NCBI GenBank assembly: GCA_002309915.1
Contig: DBYT01000040.1
Location: 1-18,935 of the forward strand
DNA: 18,935 nucleotides
Direction: 5' to 3'
Origin: Bacteroidales bacterium UBA1179
GTDB taxonomy: Bacteria > Bacteroidota > Bacteroidia > Bacteroidales > Bacteroidaceae
Part shown: positions 6,615 through 14,644 of the stretch, piece by piece
Position numbering within the stretch: position 1 is the stretch's first letter
How the letters are laid out: every line of letters starts with the position of its first letter
Notes under the pieces: model-generated
Database searches by the model: none
Seen by the model: only the letters and a program-made list of their open reading frames with translations
What the model was told of the DNA's origin: nothing
Program-made: the position numbers and the translations under genes

Positions 6615-7280
6615 ATGGATGATTTCCGTAAATTCGCTGTCCGCCATCTCGGAATGAACAGCCAGACATTGGATGATGTCATCAAGGCAGAATCCCAGTA
6701 TCTGAACCCCTATATCCTTGAGGAGCGTCAGTTGAACGTAACCCAGATGGATGTGTTCTCACGTCTGATGATGGATCGCATTATATTCCTGGGTACGGAA
6801 ATCAACGACTATGTGGCAAACACGATACAGGCTCAGCTCCTGTATCTGGATTCTATAGACTCATCAAAGGAGATCTCGATATATCTGAATTCCCCCGGCG
6901 GCAGCGTAACCGCCGGTCTGGGAATTTATGATACAATGCAGTTTATAACAAGCCCCGTTGCCACCATCTGCACCGGCATGGCCGCCAGCATGGCTGCCGT
7001 ACTGCTTGTAGCAGGTCAGGAGGGTAAGCGTTCGGCTCTGCCTCACAGCCGTGTCATGATACATCAGCCTCTGGGTGGTGTTCAGGGTCAGGCAAGTGAC
7101 ATTGAGATTACTGCACGCGAGATCCAGAAGATGAAGAAAGAACTTTACACAATCATATCGGACCATTCGCATACCCCGTTTGACAAGGTGTGGGCTGACA
7201 GTGACCGTGACTACTGGATGTCGGCTCAGGAGGCCAAGGAATATGGTATGATCGATCAGGTATTGGAGAAACGCAAATAA
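6615..7280 (+). CDS. clpP: ATP-dependent Clp protease proteolytic subunit
   Basis: ClpP forms the double-heptameric chamber that degrades substrates unfolded by ClpX. In this 221-residue protein the serine protease triad is visible: Ser125 in GMAAS (121-125), His150 in MIHQP, and Asp199 in DRDYWM. The spacings (25 and 49) are the same as in E. coli ClpP. The oxyanion-loop region SPGGSV is at 93-98. The N-terminal 28 or so residues before YLNPYILEERQ are longer than in E. coli and may be a propeptide. Processing is not shown by the sequence. The gene is 11 bases after tig and 6 bases before clpX, the usual tig-clpP-clpX operon. Full length and intact. Confidence 0.98.
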   Translation: MDDFRKFAVRHLGMNSQTLDDVIKAESQYLNPYILEERQLNVTQMDVFSRLMMDRIIFLGTEINDYVANTIQAQLLYLDSIDSSKEISIYLNSPGGSVTAGLGIYDTMQFITSPVATICTGMAASMAAVLLVAGQEGKRSALPHSRVMIHQPLGGVQGQASDIEITAREIQKMKKELYTIISDHSHTPFDKVWADSDRDYWMSAQEAKEYGMIDQVLEKRK

Positions 7281-7286
7281 CGGATA

Positions 7287-8513
7287 ATGGCAGGCAAGAA
7301 GGGACAGTATTGCAGTTTCTGCGGACGTTCAGACAAGGAGGTGGGTTTTCTCATCACCGGTATTGAGGGCTGTATATGCAACGAGTGCGTGGAGCGCGCG
7401 GCTGAGATAGTGCGTGATGCCAAGCAGGGTGGCGACAAGCCTTCATTCACCATGGAATCAGTGCCCAAACCCAAGGAAATCAAGAAGTTCCTTGACGATT
7501 ATGTGATTGGGCAGGATGCCGCAAAACGCTACCTCTCGGTTGCCGTTTACAACCATTACAAACGTATCACCCAGCCTGAAACCGATGATATTGACATAGA
7601 GAAGAGCAATATCATACTGGTGGGTGCCACCGGTACAGGCAAGACGCTGCTGGCCAAGACTATAGCACGTCTGCTCAAAGTTCCTTTCACCATTGTGGAT
7701 GCAACGGTCCTCACAGAAGCAGGTTATGTGGGTGAGGATGTGGAGAGCATCCTGTCACGTCTGCTTCAGGTGGCCGATTATGATGTGGCTGCCGCAGAAC
7801 GCGGAATTGTGTTCATTGATGAGATAGACAAGATAGCACGCAAGAGCGACAACCCCTCCATTACACGTGACGTGAGCGGAGAGGGCGTACAGCAGGGCCT
7901 GCTCAAACTGCTTGAGGGTACCGTGGTCAACGTTCCCCCTCAGGGCGGTCGCAAGCATCCCGAGCAGAAATTCATTCAGGTTGACACCAAGAACATCCTG
8001 TTTATCTGCGGCGGTGCCTTTGACGGCATAGAGCGCAAGATTGCCGGCCGCCTGAATACCCAGGTGGTGGGATTCGACTCAGTGGAGCATCGCAGCAAGG
8101 TTGACCTTAACAACCTTATGAAGTATGTTTCACCCCAGGATCTGAAATCATTCGGTCTCATACCTGAGATAATAGGCCGTCTGCCGGTTGTGACCAGCCT
8201 TCAGCCGCTGGACCGCGAGGCTCTGAGAAACATTCTTACAGAACCCAAGAATTCAATAGTCCGCCAGTATGCCAAGATATTCAAACTGGACGGAGTGGAG
8301 CTTACATTCCAGCCCGAGGTTCTGGATTTCATCGTTGACAAGGCCATAGAGTTTAAGCTGGGAGCACGCGGCTTGAGGTCAATCGTGGAGACCATTATGA
8401 TCGATGCCATGTACGAGATACCGTCATCGTCAAAGAAGAGCTATACCGTGACTTTGGATTATGCCAAGAGTCAGTTGGATAAGGCCGATGGCGCAGTATT
8501 CGGGAAAGCCTGA
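7287..8513 (+). CDS. clpX: ATP-dependent Clp protease ATPase subunit ClpX
   Basis: ClpX is the AAA+ hexameric unfoldase that feeds ClpP. The 408-residue protein has an N-terminal zinc-binding domain with Cys9, Cys12, Cys31 and Cys34. Walker A is GATGTGKT at 113-120 (GPTGSGKT in many homologues) and Walker B is FIDEID at 176-181. The pore-1 loop GYVG is at 146-149 and the RKH pore entry motif at 222-224. A sensor-2 GARGLRSI lies near the C-terminus. The ClpP-docking IGF loop appears as VGF at 261-263, a conservative change. The start codon at 7287 is 6 bases after clpP and opens directly on the zinc domain (MAGKKGQYCSFCG), leaving no doubt about the start. It ends the tig-clpP-clpX unit, followed by a T tract and the recQ promoter. 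Confidence 0.98.
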   Translation: MAGKKGQYCSFCGRSDKEVGFLITGIEGCICNECVERAAEIVRDAKQGGDKPSFTMESVPKPKEIKKFLDDYVIGQDAAKRYLSVAVYNHYKRITQPETDDIDIEKSNIILVGATGTGKTLLAKTIARLLKVPFTIVDATVLTEAGYVGEDVESILSRLLQVADYDVAAAERGIVFIDEIDKIARKSDNPSITRDVSGEGVQQGLLKLLEGTVVNVPPQGGRKHPEQKFIQVDTKNILFICGGAFDGIERKIAGRLNTQVVGFDSVEHRSKVDLNNLMKYVSPQDLKSFGLIPEIIGRLPVVTSLQPLDREALRNILTEPKNSIVRQYAKIFKLDGVELTFQPEVLDFIVDKAIEFKLGARGLRSIVETIMIDAMYEIPSSSKKSYTVTLDYAKSQLDKADGAVFGKA

Positions 8514-8523
8514 CGTGCTGCGG

Positions 8524-8554
8524 TCATATTATTAAAAATATTTGATTTTTTTTT
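8524..8554 (+). terminator. Possible weak AT-rich terminator after clpX
   Basis: TCATATT (8524-8530) can pair imperfectly with AATATTTGA (8537-8545), with a two-base bulge. It is followed by nine Ts (8546-8554). It starts 10 bases after the clpX stop and before the recQ promoter, the right place for a terminator. The stem is short and nearly all A-T, so it may be inefficient. Confidence 0.4.
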
Positions 8555-8564
8555 CGTCAAAAAG

Positions 8565-8597
8565 TTTGCAAGTATGAAATACTTGTACTTAACTTTG
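8565..8597 (+). promoter_or_regulatory. Predicted Bacteroidota promoter for recQ (and downstream operon)
   Basis: TTTG at 8565-8568 and TAACTTTG at 8590-8597 are separated by 21 bases, an exact fit to the Bacteroidota -33/-7 consensus. Transcription should start around 8601-8605, giving a leader of about 36-40 bases before the recQ ATG at 8641. Genes from recQ to mutL are separated by 17 bases or less, so this is the only clear intergenic promoter I can see for that run. Promoters inside genes remain possible. Confidence 0.8.
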
Positions 8598-8640
8598 TTT
8601 TCTATCGCTATAGGAATTTGGATGAATATTTAATGTTTGT

Positions 8641-10821
8641 ATGGCAAAAGATGTGAATCTGCAGGAAATACTGAAAGTTCATTTCGGCTTCGATACTTTC
8701 AAGGGAGATCAGGAGGCTATTATCCGTAATCTGATGGCCGGCAAGGATACGTTCGTGCTTATGCCTACAGGAGGCGGCAAGTCTCTCTGCTATCAGCTCC
8801 CGGCCCTTGTAATGGACGGAACAGCCATCGTGATTTCGCCCCTCATAGCTCTTATGAAGAACCAGGTGGACGCCATGCGTAACCTGAGTGAGGAGGACGG
8901 TATAGCACACTTTATCAATTCGTCTCTGAACAAAACATCAATAGACCTTGTAAAAGCCGATATCCTGAGCGGAAAGACCAAACTCCTGTATGTGGCCCCC
9001 GAGTCACTTACCAAGGAGGAGAATGTGGATTTTCTCAAGAAGGTCAAGATATCGTTTTACGCCATCGATGAGGCTCACTGTATATCGGAGTGGGGACATG
9101 ATTTCCGCCCTGAGTACCGTAAGATAAGGGATATTGTAAAGGAGATAGGATTGGCTCCCATAATCGCATTGACAGCTACAGCCACCAACAAGGTGCGTGA
9201 TGACATAAAGAAAAACCTGGGCATTCAGGATGCCAAGGACTTCAAGTCATCATTCAACCGTCCCAACCTTTACTATGAGGTAAGGCCCAAGACCAAGAAT
9301 GTTGACAAGGACATCATAAAGTTCATCAAGTCAAACCCCGGCAAGTCAGGTATCATCTACTGCCTATCCCGCAAGAAGGTTGAGGAACTGGCCGAGATTC
9401 TCCAGGCCAATGACATATCGGCCATGGCTTATCATGCCGGCATGGAGGCTGCCGCACGCAGCAAGACGCAGGACGCCTTCATCATGGAGAAGATTGATGT
9501 CATCGTGGCTACCATCGCGTTCGGAATGGGTATTGACAAGCCCGATGTACGTTACGTCATCCATTACGATATCCCCAAGAGCCTTGAGGGCTACTATCAG
9601 GAGACCGGCCGTGCCGGACGTGACGGCGGTGAGGGCCAGTGCATAGCATTCTACAACAGCAAGGATGTTCAGAAACTGGAGAAGTTCCTTGAGGGCAAGC
9701 CCCTGGCCGAGCAGGACATAGGCCGTCAGCTGCTGGCCGAGACCACCGCTTACTGCGAGTCATCGGTATGCCGCCGCAAGCTGCTTCTGCACTATTTCGG
9801 TGAGAACTATGAGGAGGACAACTGCGGCAACTGCGACAACTGCCTGAATCCCAAGAAACAGGTTGAGGCGCAGCAACTGCTCGAGACAGTCCTGGAGTGC
9901 ATACTGGCTGTAAAGGAGAACTTCAAGGCAGACTATATCATCGATATGCTCCTGGGCAAGGAGACATCCGAGATAACAGACCATATGCATGATGACCTGG
10001 AGGCATTCGGTTCCGGATCCGATGAGGAGGAGAAGACATGGAACGCCGTCATCCGCCAGGCTCTGATAGCCGGTTACATCCGTAAGGACGTCGAGAACTA
10101 CGGTCTGCTCAAGATAACCGATGAAGGCCGTGACTTCCTCAAGAACCCCAAGTCATTCATGATAGTTGAGGACAAGGAGTTCGATGACGAGGAGACTGAG
10201 GGCCCCATGCGCGGAGGCGGATCATTTGCAGTAGACCCAGAGCTCTACTCGATGCTCAAGGACTTGCGCAAGAAACTCTCCAAGCACCTGCAGCTGCCGC
10301 CGTATGTTATTTTCCAGGATCCTTCACTGGAGGCAATGGCCACCACATATCCGGTAACCATAGACGAACTCCAGAACATCCCGGGCGTAGGCGCCGGCAA
10401 GGCAAAGCGTTACGGTCAGGAGTTCATTGACCTGATCAAGCGTCATGTCGAGGAGAATGAGATTGAGCGTCCCGAGGATCTGCGTGTCCGCACGGTTGCC
10501 AACAAGTCCAAGCTCAAGGTGAGCATCATCCAGAGCATAGACATGAAGGTGGCTCTTGACGACATAGCCATAAGCAAGGGTATAGACTTTGACGAACTGC
10601 TCACAGAGATTGAGGCCATAGTAAATTCCGGAACCAAGTTGGACATAGACTACTTCATAGAGAGTGTCATGGACGATGACCGTGCCGAGGATATCTATGA
10701 ATATTTCCGCGAGTCGGAGAGTGACTCGATTGATGATGCTATAGACGAACTTGGTGATGACTACAGCGAGGAGGAGATCCGCCTGGTACGTATCAAGTTC
10801 ATTTCAGAAATGGGTAACTAA
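8641..10821 (+). CDS. recQ: ATP-dependent DNA helicase RecQ
   Basis: RecQ is a 3'-5' DNA helicase acting in recombination and stalled-fork processing. The 726-residue protein has all expected parts. The superfamily 2 helicase core has Walker A TGGGKS at 43-48, DEAH at 143-146, the SAT-like TAT at 178-180 and motif VI QETGRAGRDG at 320-329. The RecQ zinc site uses Cys377, Cys395, Cys398 and Cys401. A winged-helix RQC region spans about 405-505. An HRDC domain lies at about 533-603, with the helix-hairpin PGVGAGKAKRYG at 581-592. About 120 extra residues (604-726), ending in an acidic region, follow HRDC. This resembles the helicase C-terminal wHTH extension of some Bacteroidota RecQs. The start at 8641 follows a consensus promoter; the stop is 13 bases before guaB. 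Confidence 0.97.
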   Translation: MAKDVNLQEILKVHFGFDTFKGDQEAIIRNLMAGKDTFVLMPTGGGKSLCYQLPALVMDGTAIVISPLIALMKNQVDAMRNLSEEDGIAHFINSSLNKTSIDLVKADILSGKTKLLYVAPESLTKEENVDFLKKVKISFYAIDEAHCISEWGHDFRPEYRKIRDIVKEIGLAPIIALTATATNKVRDDIKKNLGIQDAKDFKSSFNRPNLYYEVRPKTKNVDKDIIKFIKSNPGKSGIIYCLSRKKVEELAEILQANDISAMAYHAGMEAAARSKTQDAFIMEKIDVIVATIAFGMGIDKPDVRYVIHYDIPKSLEGYYQETGRAGRDGGEGQCIAFYNSKDVQKLEKFLEGKPLAEQDIGRQLLAETTAYCESSVCRRKLLLHYFGENYEEDNCGNCDNCLNPKKQVEAQQLLETVLECILAVKENFKADYIIDMLLGKETSEITDHMHDDLEAFGSGSDEEEKTWNAVIRQALIAGYIRKDVENYGLLKITDEGRDFLKNPKSFMIVEDKEFDDEETEGPMRGGGSFAVDPELYSMLKDLRKKLSKHLQLPPYVIFQDPSLEAMATTYPVTIDELQNIPGVGAGKAKRYGQEFIDLIKRHVEENEIERPEDLRVRTVANKSKLKVSIIQSIDMKVALDDIAISKGIDFDELLTEIEAIVNSGTKLDIDYFIESVMDDDRAEDIYEYFRESESDSIDDAIDELGDDYSEEEIRLVRIKFISEMGN

Positions 10822-10834
10822 ACAACACAATATT

Positions 10835-12310
10835 ATGTCATTTTTAGAAGATAGAGTTGCTATGGAGGGCCTGACATTTGACGATGTCCTGCTCATCCCC
10901 GCTTATTCAGAGGTTCTGCCGCGTGACATCAATCTTACATCAAGATTCTCACGCAACATCACCCTTAACATCCCGTTCGTGACAGCAGCTATGGATACCG
11001 TAACTGAGTCACGTATGGCAATTGCCATTGCCCGCGAGGGTGGTATCGGCGTTATTCACAAGAATATGCCTATCGCAGAGCAGGCCCGTCAGGTCGCTAT
11101 CGTAAAGCGTGCCGAGAACGGAATGATATATGACCCTGTCACCATTCACCGTCATAATACCATCAAGGACGCTCTGGCACTTATGGCAGAGTATCATATC
11201 GGCGGTATACCCGTTGTTGAGGAGGACGGCACACTGTGCGGTATCGTCACCAACCGTGACCTGCGTTTCCAGCGTAACTATGACGTCAAGATTGAGGATG
11301 TCATGACAAAGGAGAACCTGGTTACCACACACCAGCAGGTTGACATGGAGGCTGCTTCACAGATTCTCCAGGAGAACAAGATCGAGAAACTGCCTGTTGT
11401 TGACAACAACGGCAAGCTGGTAGGTCTTATCACATACAAGGATATCACCAAGGCCAAGGACAAACCCATGGCCTGCAAGGACAGCAAGGGCCGTCTGCGC
11501 GTAGCCGCAGGTGTAGGCGTAACAGCCGATACACTGGACCGTATGTCAGCCCTGGTTGAGGCCGGTGCCGATGCAATCGTAATCGATACCGCCCACGGTC
11601 ACACCAAGAGCGTTATCGCAAAACTCAAGGAGGCCAAGGCAAGCTTCAAGAACATAGATATCGTTGTAGGTAACATTGCAACCGGTGCCGCCGCCAAGAT
11701 GCTTGTCGAGGCAGGTGCCGATGCAGTAAAGGTAGGTATGGGTCCCGGTTCAATCTGCACCACCCGTATCATTGCCGGTATAGGCGTTCCTCAGGTATCG
11801 GCCGTATATGACGTATACTCAGCAATCAAGGGCTCAGGCGTTCCAATCATTGCCGACGGCGGTCTGCGTTACTCAGGTGACGTTGTCAAGGCTCTTGCAG
11901 CCGGCGGTGACAGCGTTATGTTCGGCTCACTTGTAGCCGGAACTGAGGAGTCACCCGGTGAGACAATCATCTTTAACGGACGTAAGTTCAAATCATATCG
12001 TGGCATGGGTTCTCTTGAGGCTATGGAGAACGGTTCAAAGGACCGCTACTTCCAGGCTGACACCAAGGATGCCCGCAAGCTGGTTCCGGAAGGAATCGCA
12101 GCCCGTGTTCCTTACAAGGGAACTCTTTACGAGGTTGTATATCAGCTTGCAGGCGGTCTGCGTTCAGGTATGGGCTATTGCGGCGCTCCCAATATTGACA
12201 AGCTCCATGAGGCCAAGTTTGTACGCATCACCAACGCCGGTATGAATGAGAGTCACCCGCATGATGTAGCCATCACAAGCGAGGCTCCCAACTACAGCCG
12301 CCACGAATAA
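10835..12310 (+). CDS. guaB: Inosine-5'-monophosphate dehydrogenase
   Basis: IMPDH oxidises IMP to XMP with NAD+, the committed step to GMP. The 491-residue protein has the (beta/alpha)8 barrel interrupted by a tandem CBS (Bateman) module at about 95-205. The catalytic cysteine is Cys308 in GPGSICTTR. Other family motifs are AAMDTVTE at 51-58, DTAHGH at 251-256, the phosphate-binding IADGGLRYSGD at 339-349, and the flap/base segment GIAARVPYKG at 420-429. The reading frame stays open upstream into recQ (an ATG at 10751). The start at 10835 (MSFLEDRVAMEGLTFDDVLLIP) matches the family N-terminus, lies after the recQ stop, and has no competing support. It is 13 bases after recQ and 15 bases before the first PPIase-like gene. 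No riboswitch or PurR-like site is visible in these gaps. Confidence 0.98.
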   Translation: MSFLEDRVAMEGLTFDDVLLIPAYSEVLPRDINLTSRFSRNITLNIPFVTAAMDTVTESRMAIAIAREGGIGVIHKNMPIAEQARQVAIVKRAENGMIYDPVTIHRHNTIKDALALMAEYHIGGIPVVEEDGTLCGIVTNRDLRFQRNYDVKIEDVMTKENLVTTHQQVDMEAASQILQENKIEKLPVVDNNGKLVGLITYKDITKAKDKPMACKDSKGRLRVAAGVGVTADTLDRMSALVEAGADAIVIDTAHGHTKSVIAKLKEAKASFKNIDIVVGNIATGAAAKMLVEAGADAVKVGMGPGSICTTRIIAGIGVPQVSAVYDVYSAIKGSGVPIIADGGLRYSGDVVKALAAGGDSVMFGSLVAGTEESPGETIIFNGRKFKSYRGMGSLEAMENGSKDRYFQADTKDARKLVPEGIAARVPYKGTLYEVVYQLAGGLRSGMGYCGAPNIDKLHEAKFVRITNAGMNESHPHDVAITSEAPNYSRHE

Positions 12311-12325
12311 CCTAAACCAAAGCTT

Positions 12326-13750
12326 ATGAGACGTATCCTTTCATGCATTGTAACCGTTCTGCTTTGCATACCTTTTCATGCACAGGATAATCCTGTTGTC
12401 ATGACGGTGAACGGATATGATGTATCACAGTCGGAGTTTGAGTATTTCTTCTGGAAGAACAACGAGGATTCGGTCGTTTCCAAGAAGATAATCAGACAAT
12501 ATGCTGATCTGTACCTGAATTTCAAACTTAAGGTACAGGCAGCCATTGACGAGGGCTTGGATCAGACTGAGTCATTCCTGAGTGAGTACCAGATGTGCCG
12601 CGAGATGCAGGCCGAGGACTTCGTCATGGACAAGGACTTCCTGGACCAGGTGGCCAGAAGTTCATTTGAACAGTCTGAAGCCGCGATAGGAGAGCAGGGT
12701 CTGGTGCATCTCTATGTCATGTCCATTCAGCCCGATTATAATGCCGATGAGGATGCGGAGCAGAGCTTTGAGAAGATGCAGTCCGTTTACGACAGACTGA
12801 AAGCAGGTGAGTCATTCCAGTCTTTGGCGCGTCAGTATTCAACTGATGACCTGGCTCCCAACGGAGGTGAGGCCGGTTGGATATCACGCAGTCAGTTGCC
12901 TGAGGATGTTGCTCAGATAGTATTCTCACTCCATGACGGAGAGTTCAGCCAGCCGTTCATTTCAGAAGGCATATCTTTCATAGTCATGGTCGACAAGCAC
13001 CGCAAGCTGGGTACTTTTGAAGAGAACATGCATGACATATACGAGTGGCTTGCCCAGTCCGGTGCATATGACGAGGCAAAACGCCGCAGGGCAAATGAGT
13101 ATGCCGAACGTCTGGGATGGACCGAACGTGATGACGAAGCCGTTGCCCGTCTGGATAGTTCTCTTGATGAGGTGGAGCCTGAGTTCGGCAATCTGGCAAG
13201 AGAGTATCATGACGGACTGCTCGTGTTTGATATAAGCAACCGTGAGATATGGGAGAGGGTATCAAACCATCCTGAAGAGCTGGAGAGTTACTATGAGTCA
13301 CACCGCAAGCAGTTCAAATTCAAGAAACCCGGTTTCAGGGGTATGGTGCTGTTCTGCCGCAGTGAGGAGGATTTCAGGAACATCAAGCCGGTTCTTGACA
13401 GGACCGATATAAGCGAATGGGTCGATTCTATCCTGGTATACAATACCGATGTCATAAGGATCCGTGTCATGAGAGGTACCAGTGAGACAGGTCTTTTCCA
13501 TCAGGGTCAGAACGAGTACGTGGACAAGATCGTATTCGGCAAGGGTGAGTACAAACCTATGGAAGGTTTCCCCTACGTCAACGTGATAGGAAATGTGGTC
13601 AAACAGCCCGATTCAATCGATGATGTGGCAGGTGATGTGGCCGAGAGCTATCAGAAATATCTTGAAGAAGAGTGGATCAAACGTCTCAAGACCAAATACG
13701 ATTACAAGATCAACAAGAAGGTGCTCAATAAGGTCTGCAAGGTTAAATGA
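12326..13750 (+). CDS. Periplasmic SurA-like protein with one parvulin domain
   Basis: This 474-residue protein starts with a signal peptide (1-19, ending FHAQ) and a SurA/PrsA-like N-terminal segment (VNGYDVSQSEFEYFF, then a helical region to about 115). A parvulin (PpiC/rotamase) domain spans about 124-226, with the recognisable block YSTDDLAPNGGEAGWISRSQ at 171-190. About 250 residues of unassigned C-terminal sequence follow. The first parvulin histidine is present (His128 in VHLYV). The second, expected in the G-Y-H-I-I motif, is replaced (GISFIV, Ser217), so isomerase activity is uncertain. I infer a periplasmic chaperone for outer-membrane proteins. It begins 15 bases after guaB and overlaps the next gene by 4 bases. 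Family assignment is firm, the exact role is not. Confidence 0.88.
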   Translation: MRRILSCIVTVLLCIPFHAQDNPVVMTVNGYDVSQSEFEYFFWKNNEDSVVSKKIIRQYADLYLNFKLKVQAAIDEGLDQTESFLSEYQMCREMQAEDFVMDKDFLDQVARSSFEQSEAAIGEQGLVHLYVMSIQPDYNADEDAEQSFEKMQSVYDRLKAGESFQSLARQYSTDDLAPNGGEAGWISRSQLPEDVAQIVFSLHDGEFSQPFISEGISFIVMVDKHRKLGTFEENMHDIYEWLAQSGAYDEAKRRRANEYAERLGWTERDDEAVARLDSSLDEVEPEFGNLAREYHDGLLVFDISNREIWERVSNHPEELESYYESHRKQFKFKKPGFRGMVLFCRSEEDFRNIKPVLDRTDISEWVDSILVYNTDVIRIRVMRGTSETGLFHQGQNEYVDKIVFGKGEYKPMEGFPYVNVIGNVVKQPDSIDDVAGDVAESYQKYLEEEWIKRLKTKYDYKINKKVLNKVCKVK

Positions 13751-14634
13751 TGAAAACACAACTGTCACGTAAGGGATTATTAGCAGGATTGTTTGCTGTC
13801 CTGTCCGTCTCATCGTTTGTTTCCTGCAAATGGAACAATAGCGTGACTGAATATGTATACGGAAAGACTCCCATCGTTGAGATAGGGACCGATGTCCTTT
13901 ATGAGGAGGATATCAGGCAGGTGCTCCCGCTGGGTCTGTCGGAAGCAGACAGCACGCTGTTTGCCAGTCAGTTCATCAGGAACTGGGCTCAGGATGTGCT
14001 TTTCTACCAGAATGCCATACGTAACATTCCCGATACCAAGGATATCGACCGTCTTGTCGAGAACTACCGCCGCTCACTCATAGAGCATGAGTATCAGCGC
14101 CGTCTTATCGAACAGAAGTTTTCATCGGAGATACCCGATGATGACATTGAACAGTTCTACAATGACAACCAACGTCTGTTCGTGCTTGACGAGTCATTGC
14201 TCAAGGGTTTGTTCCTGAAGATATCCAACAAGTCACATGACTTGTCTGACATCAGGAAACTGTATACCCGTAAGGATGACGAGTCATTTGAGGAGATTGA
14301 GAAATACAGTATCCGCAATGCGGCACGCTGCGAGTTCTTCTATGACAACTGGCGCACGGTAGCCGAGATTGAGGTGCTGCTTCCCGTTATGGAGAAACCG
14401 CTTGAGTCTTTGCTCAAGGAGAACGGCAGTTTCGAGTTCAAGGATGAAGAGTATATTTACCTTCTCAACGTAAGCGAGTATGCTCCCAAAGGCGGTATTG
14501 AACCGCTGGATCATGCGCGTTCCAGAATACGCGGCCTGCTCATGAACAGCAACGAGGTGTCATATATGAGAAAAATCAAGGAGGATCTGTATGACGCGGC
14601 CATTGAAAAGAACAGAATTATTTTCCATCAATAG
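13747..14634 (+). CDS. SurA-N-like lipoprotein without a recognisable parvulin domain
   Basis: This 295-residue protein starts with a hydrophobic signal ending SSFVSC (Cys27). That is a plausible though imperfect lipobox, since Phe sits at -3; a non-lipidated signal peptide is possible. No D/E-rich surface-export signal follows the cysteine. The body is mostly helical and acidic. It contains PDDDIEQFYNDNQRLFVLDE and KGLFLKISNKSHD, which resemble the linker between SurA-type N-domains and a rotamase domain. I find no parvulin GG-x-G-W/F block or catalytic histidine. I infer a chaperone-like, non-catalytic relative of the genes on either side. ATG at 13747 overlaps the previous stop (ATGATG; a second ATG is at 13750), and surA follows 10 bases downstream. 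The family is weakly recognised, the gene itself is certain. Confidence 0.8.
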   Translation: MMKTQLSRKGLLAGLFAVLSVSSFVSCKWNNSVTEYVYGKTPIVEIGTDVLYEEDIRQVLPLGLSEADSTLFASQFIRNWAQDVLFYQNAIRNIPDTKDIDRLVENYRRSLIEHEYQRRLIEQKFSSEIPDDDIEQFYNDNQRLFVLDESLLKGLFLKISNKSHDLSDIRKLYTRKDDESFEEIEKYSIRNAARCEFFYDNWRTVAEIEVLLPVMEKPLESLLKENGSFEFKDEEYIYLLNVSEYAPKGGIEPLDHARSRIRGLLMNSNEVSYMRKIKEDLYDAAIEKNRIIFHQ

Positions 14635-14644
14635 AAAGATTCAA

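Noticed and set aside
8514..8564. Possible small RNA or riboswitch between clpX and recQ
   Set aside because: The AT-rich stretch is explained by a weak terminator and the upstream edge of the recQ promoter; no stable fold is visible by eye.
10751..10834. An upstream ATG would extend guaB by 28 residues into recQ
   Set aside because: The extension overlaps recQ by more than 70 bases and has no family resemblance; the start at 10835 gives the normal IMPDH N-terminus.
13747..14634. Surface-exposed lipoprotein export signal in the SurA-like lipoprotein
   Set aside because: The residues after Cys27 (KWNNS) lack the acidic run of the Bacteroidota surface-lipoprotein export signal.
14591..14644. 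An upstream ATG would extend surA by 18 residues
   Set aside because: It overlaps the preceding gene and would put basic and polar residues ahead of a clean signal peptide; the ATG at 14645 fits better.
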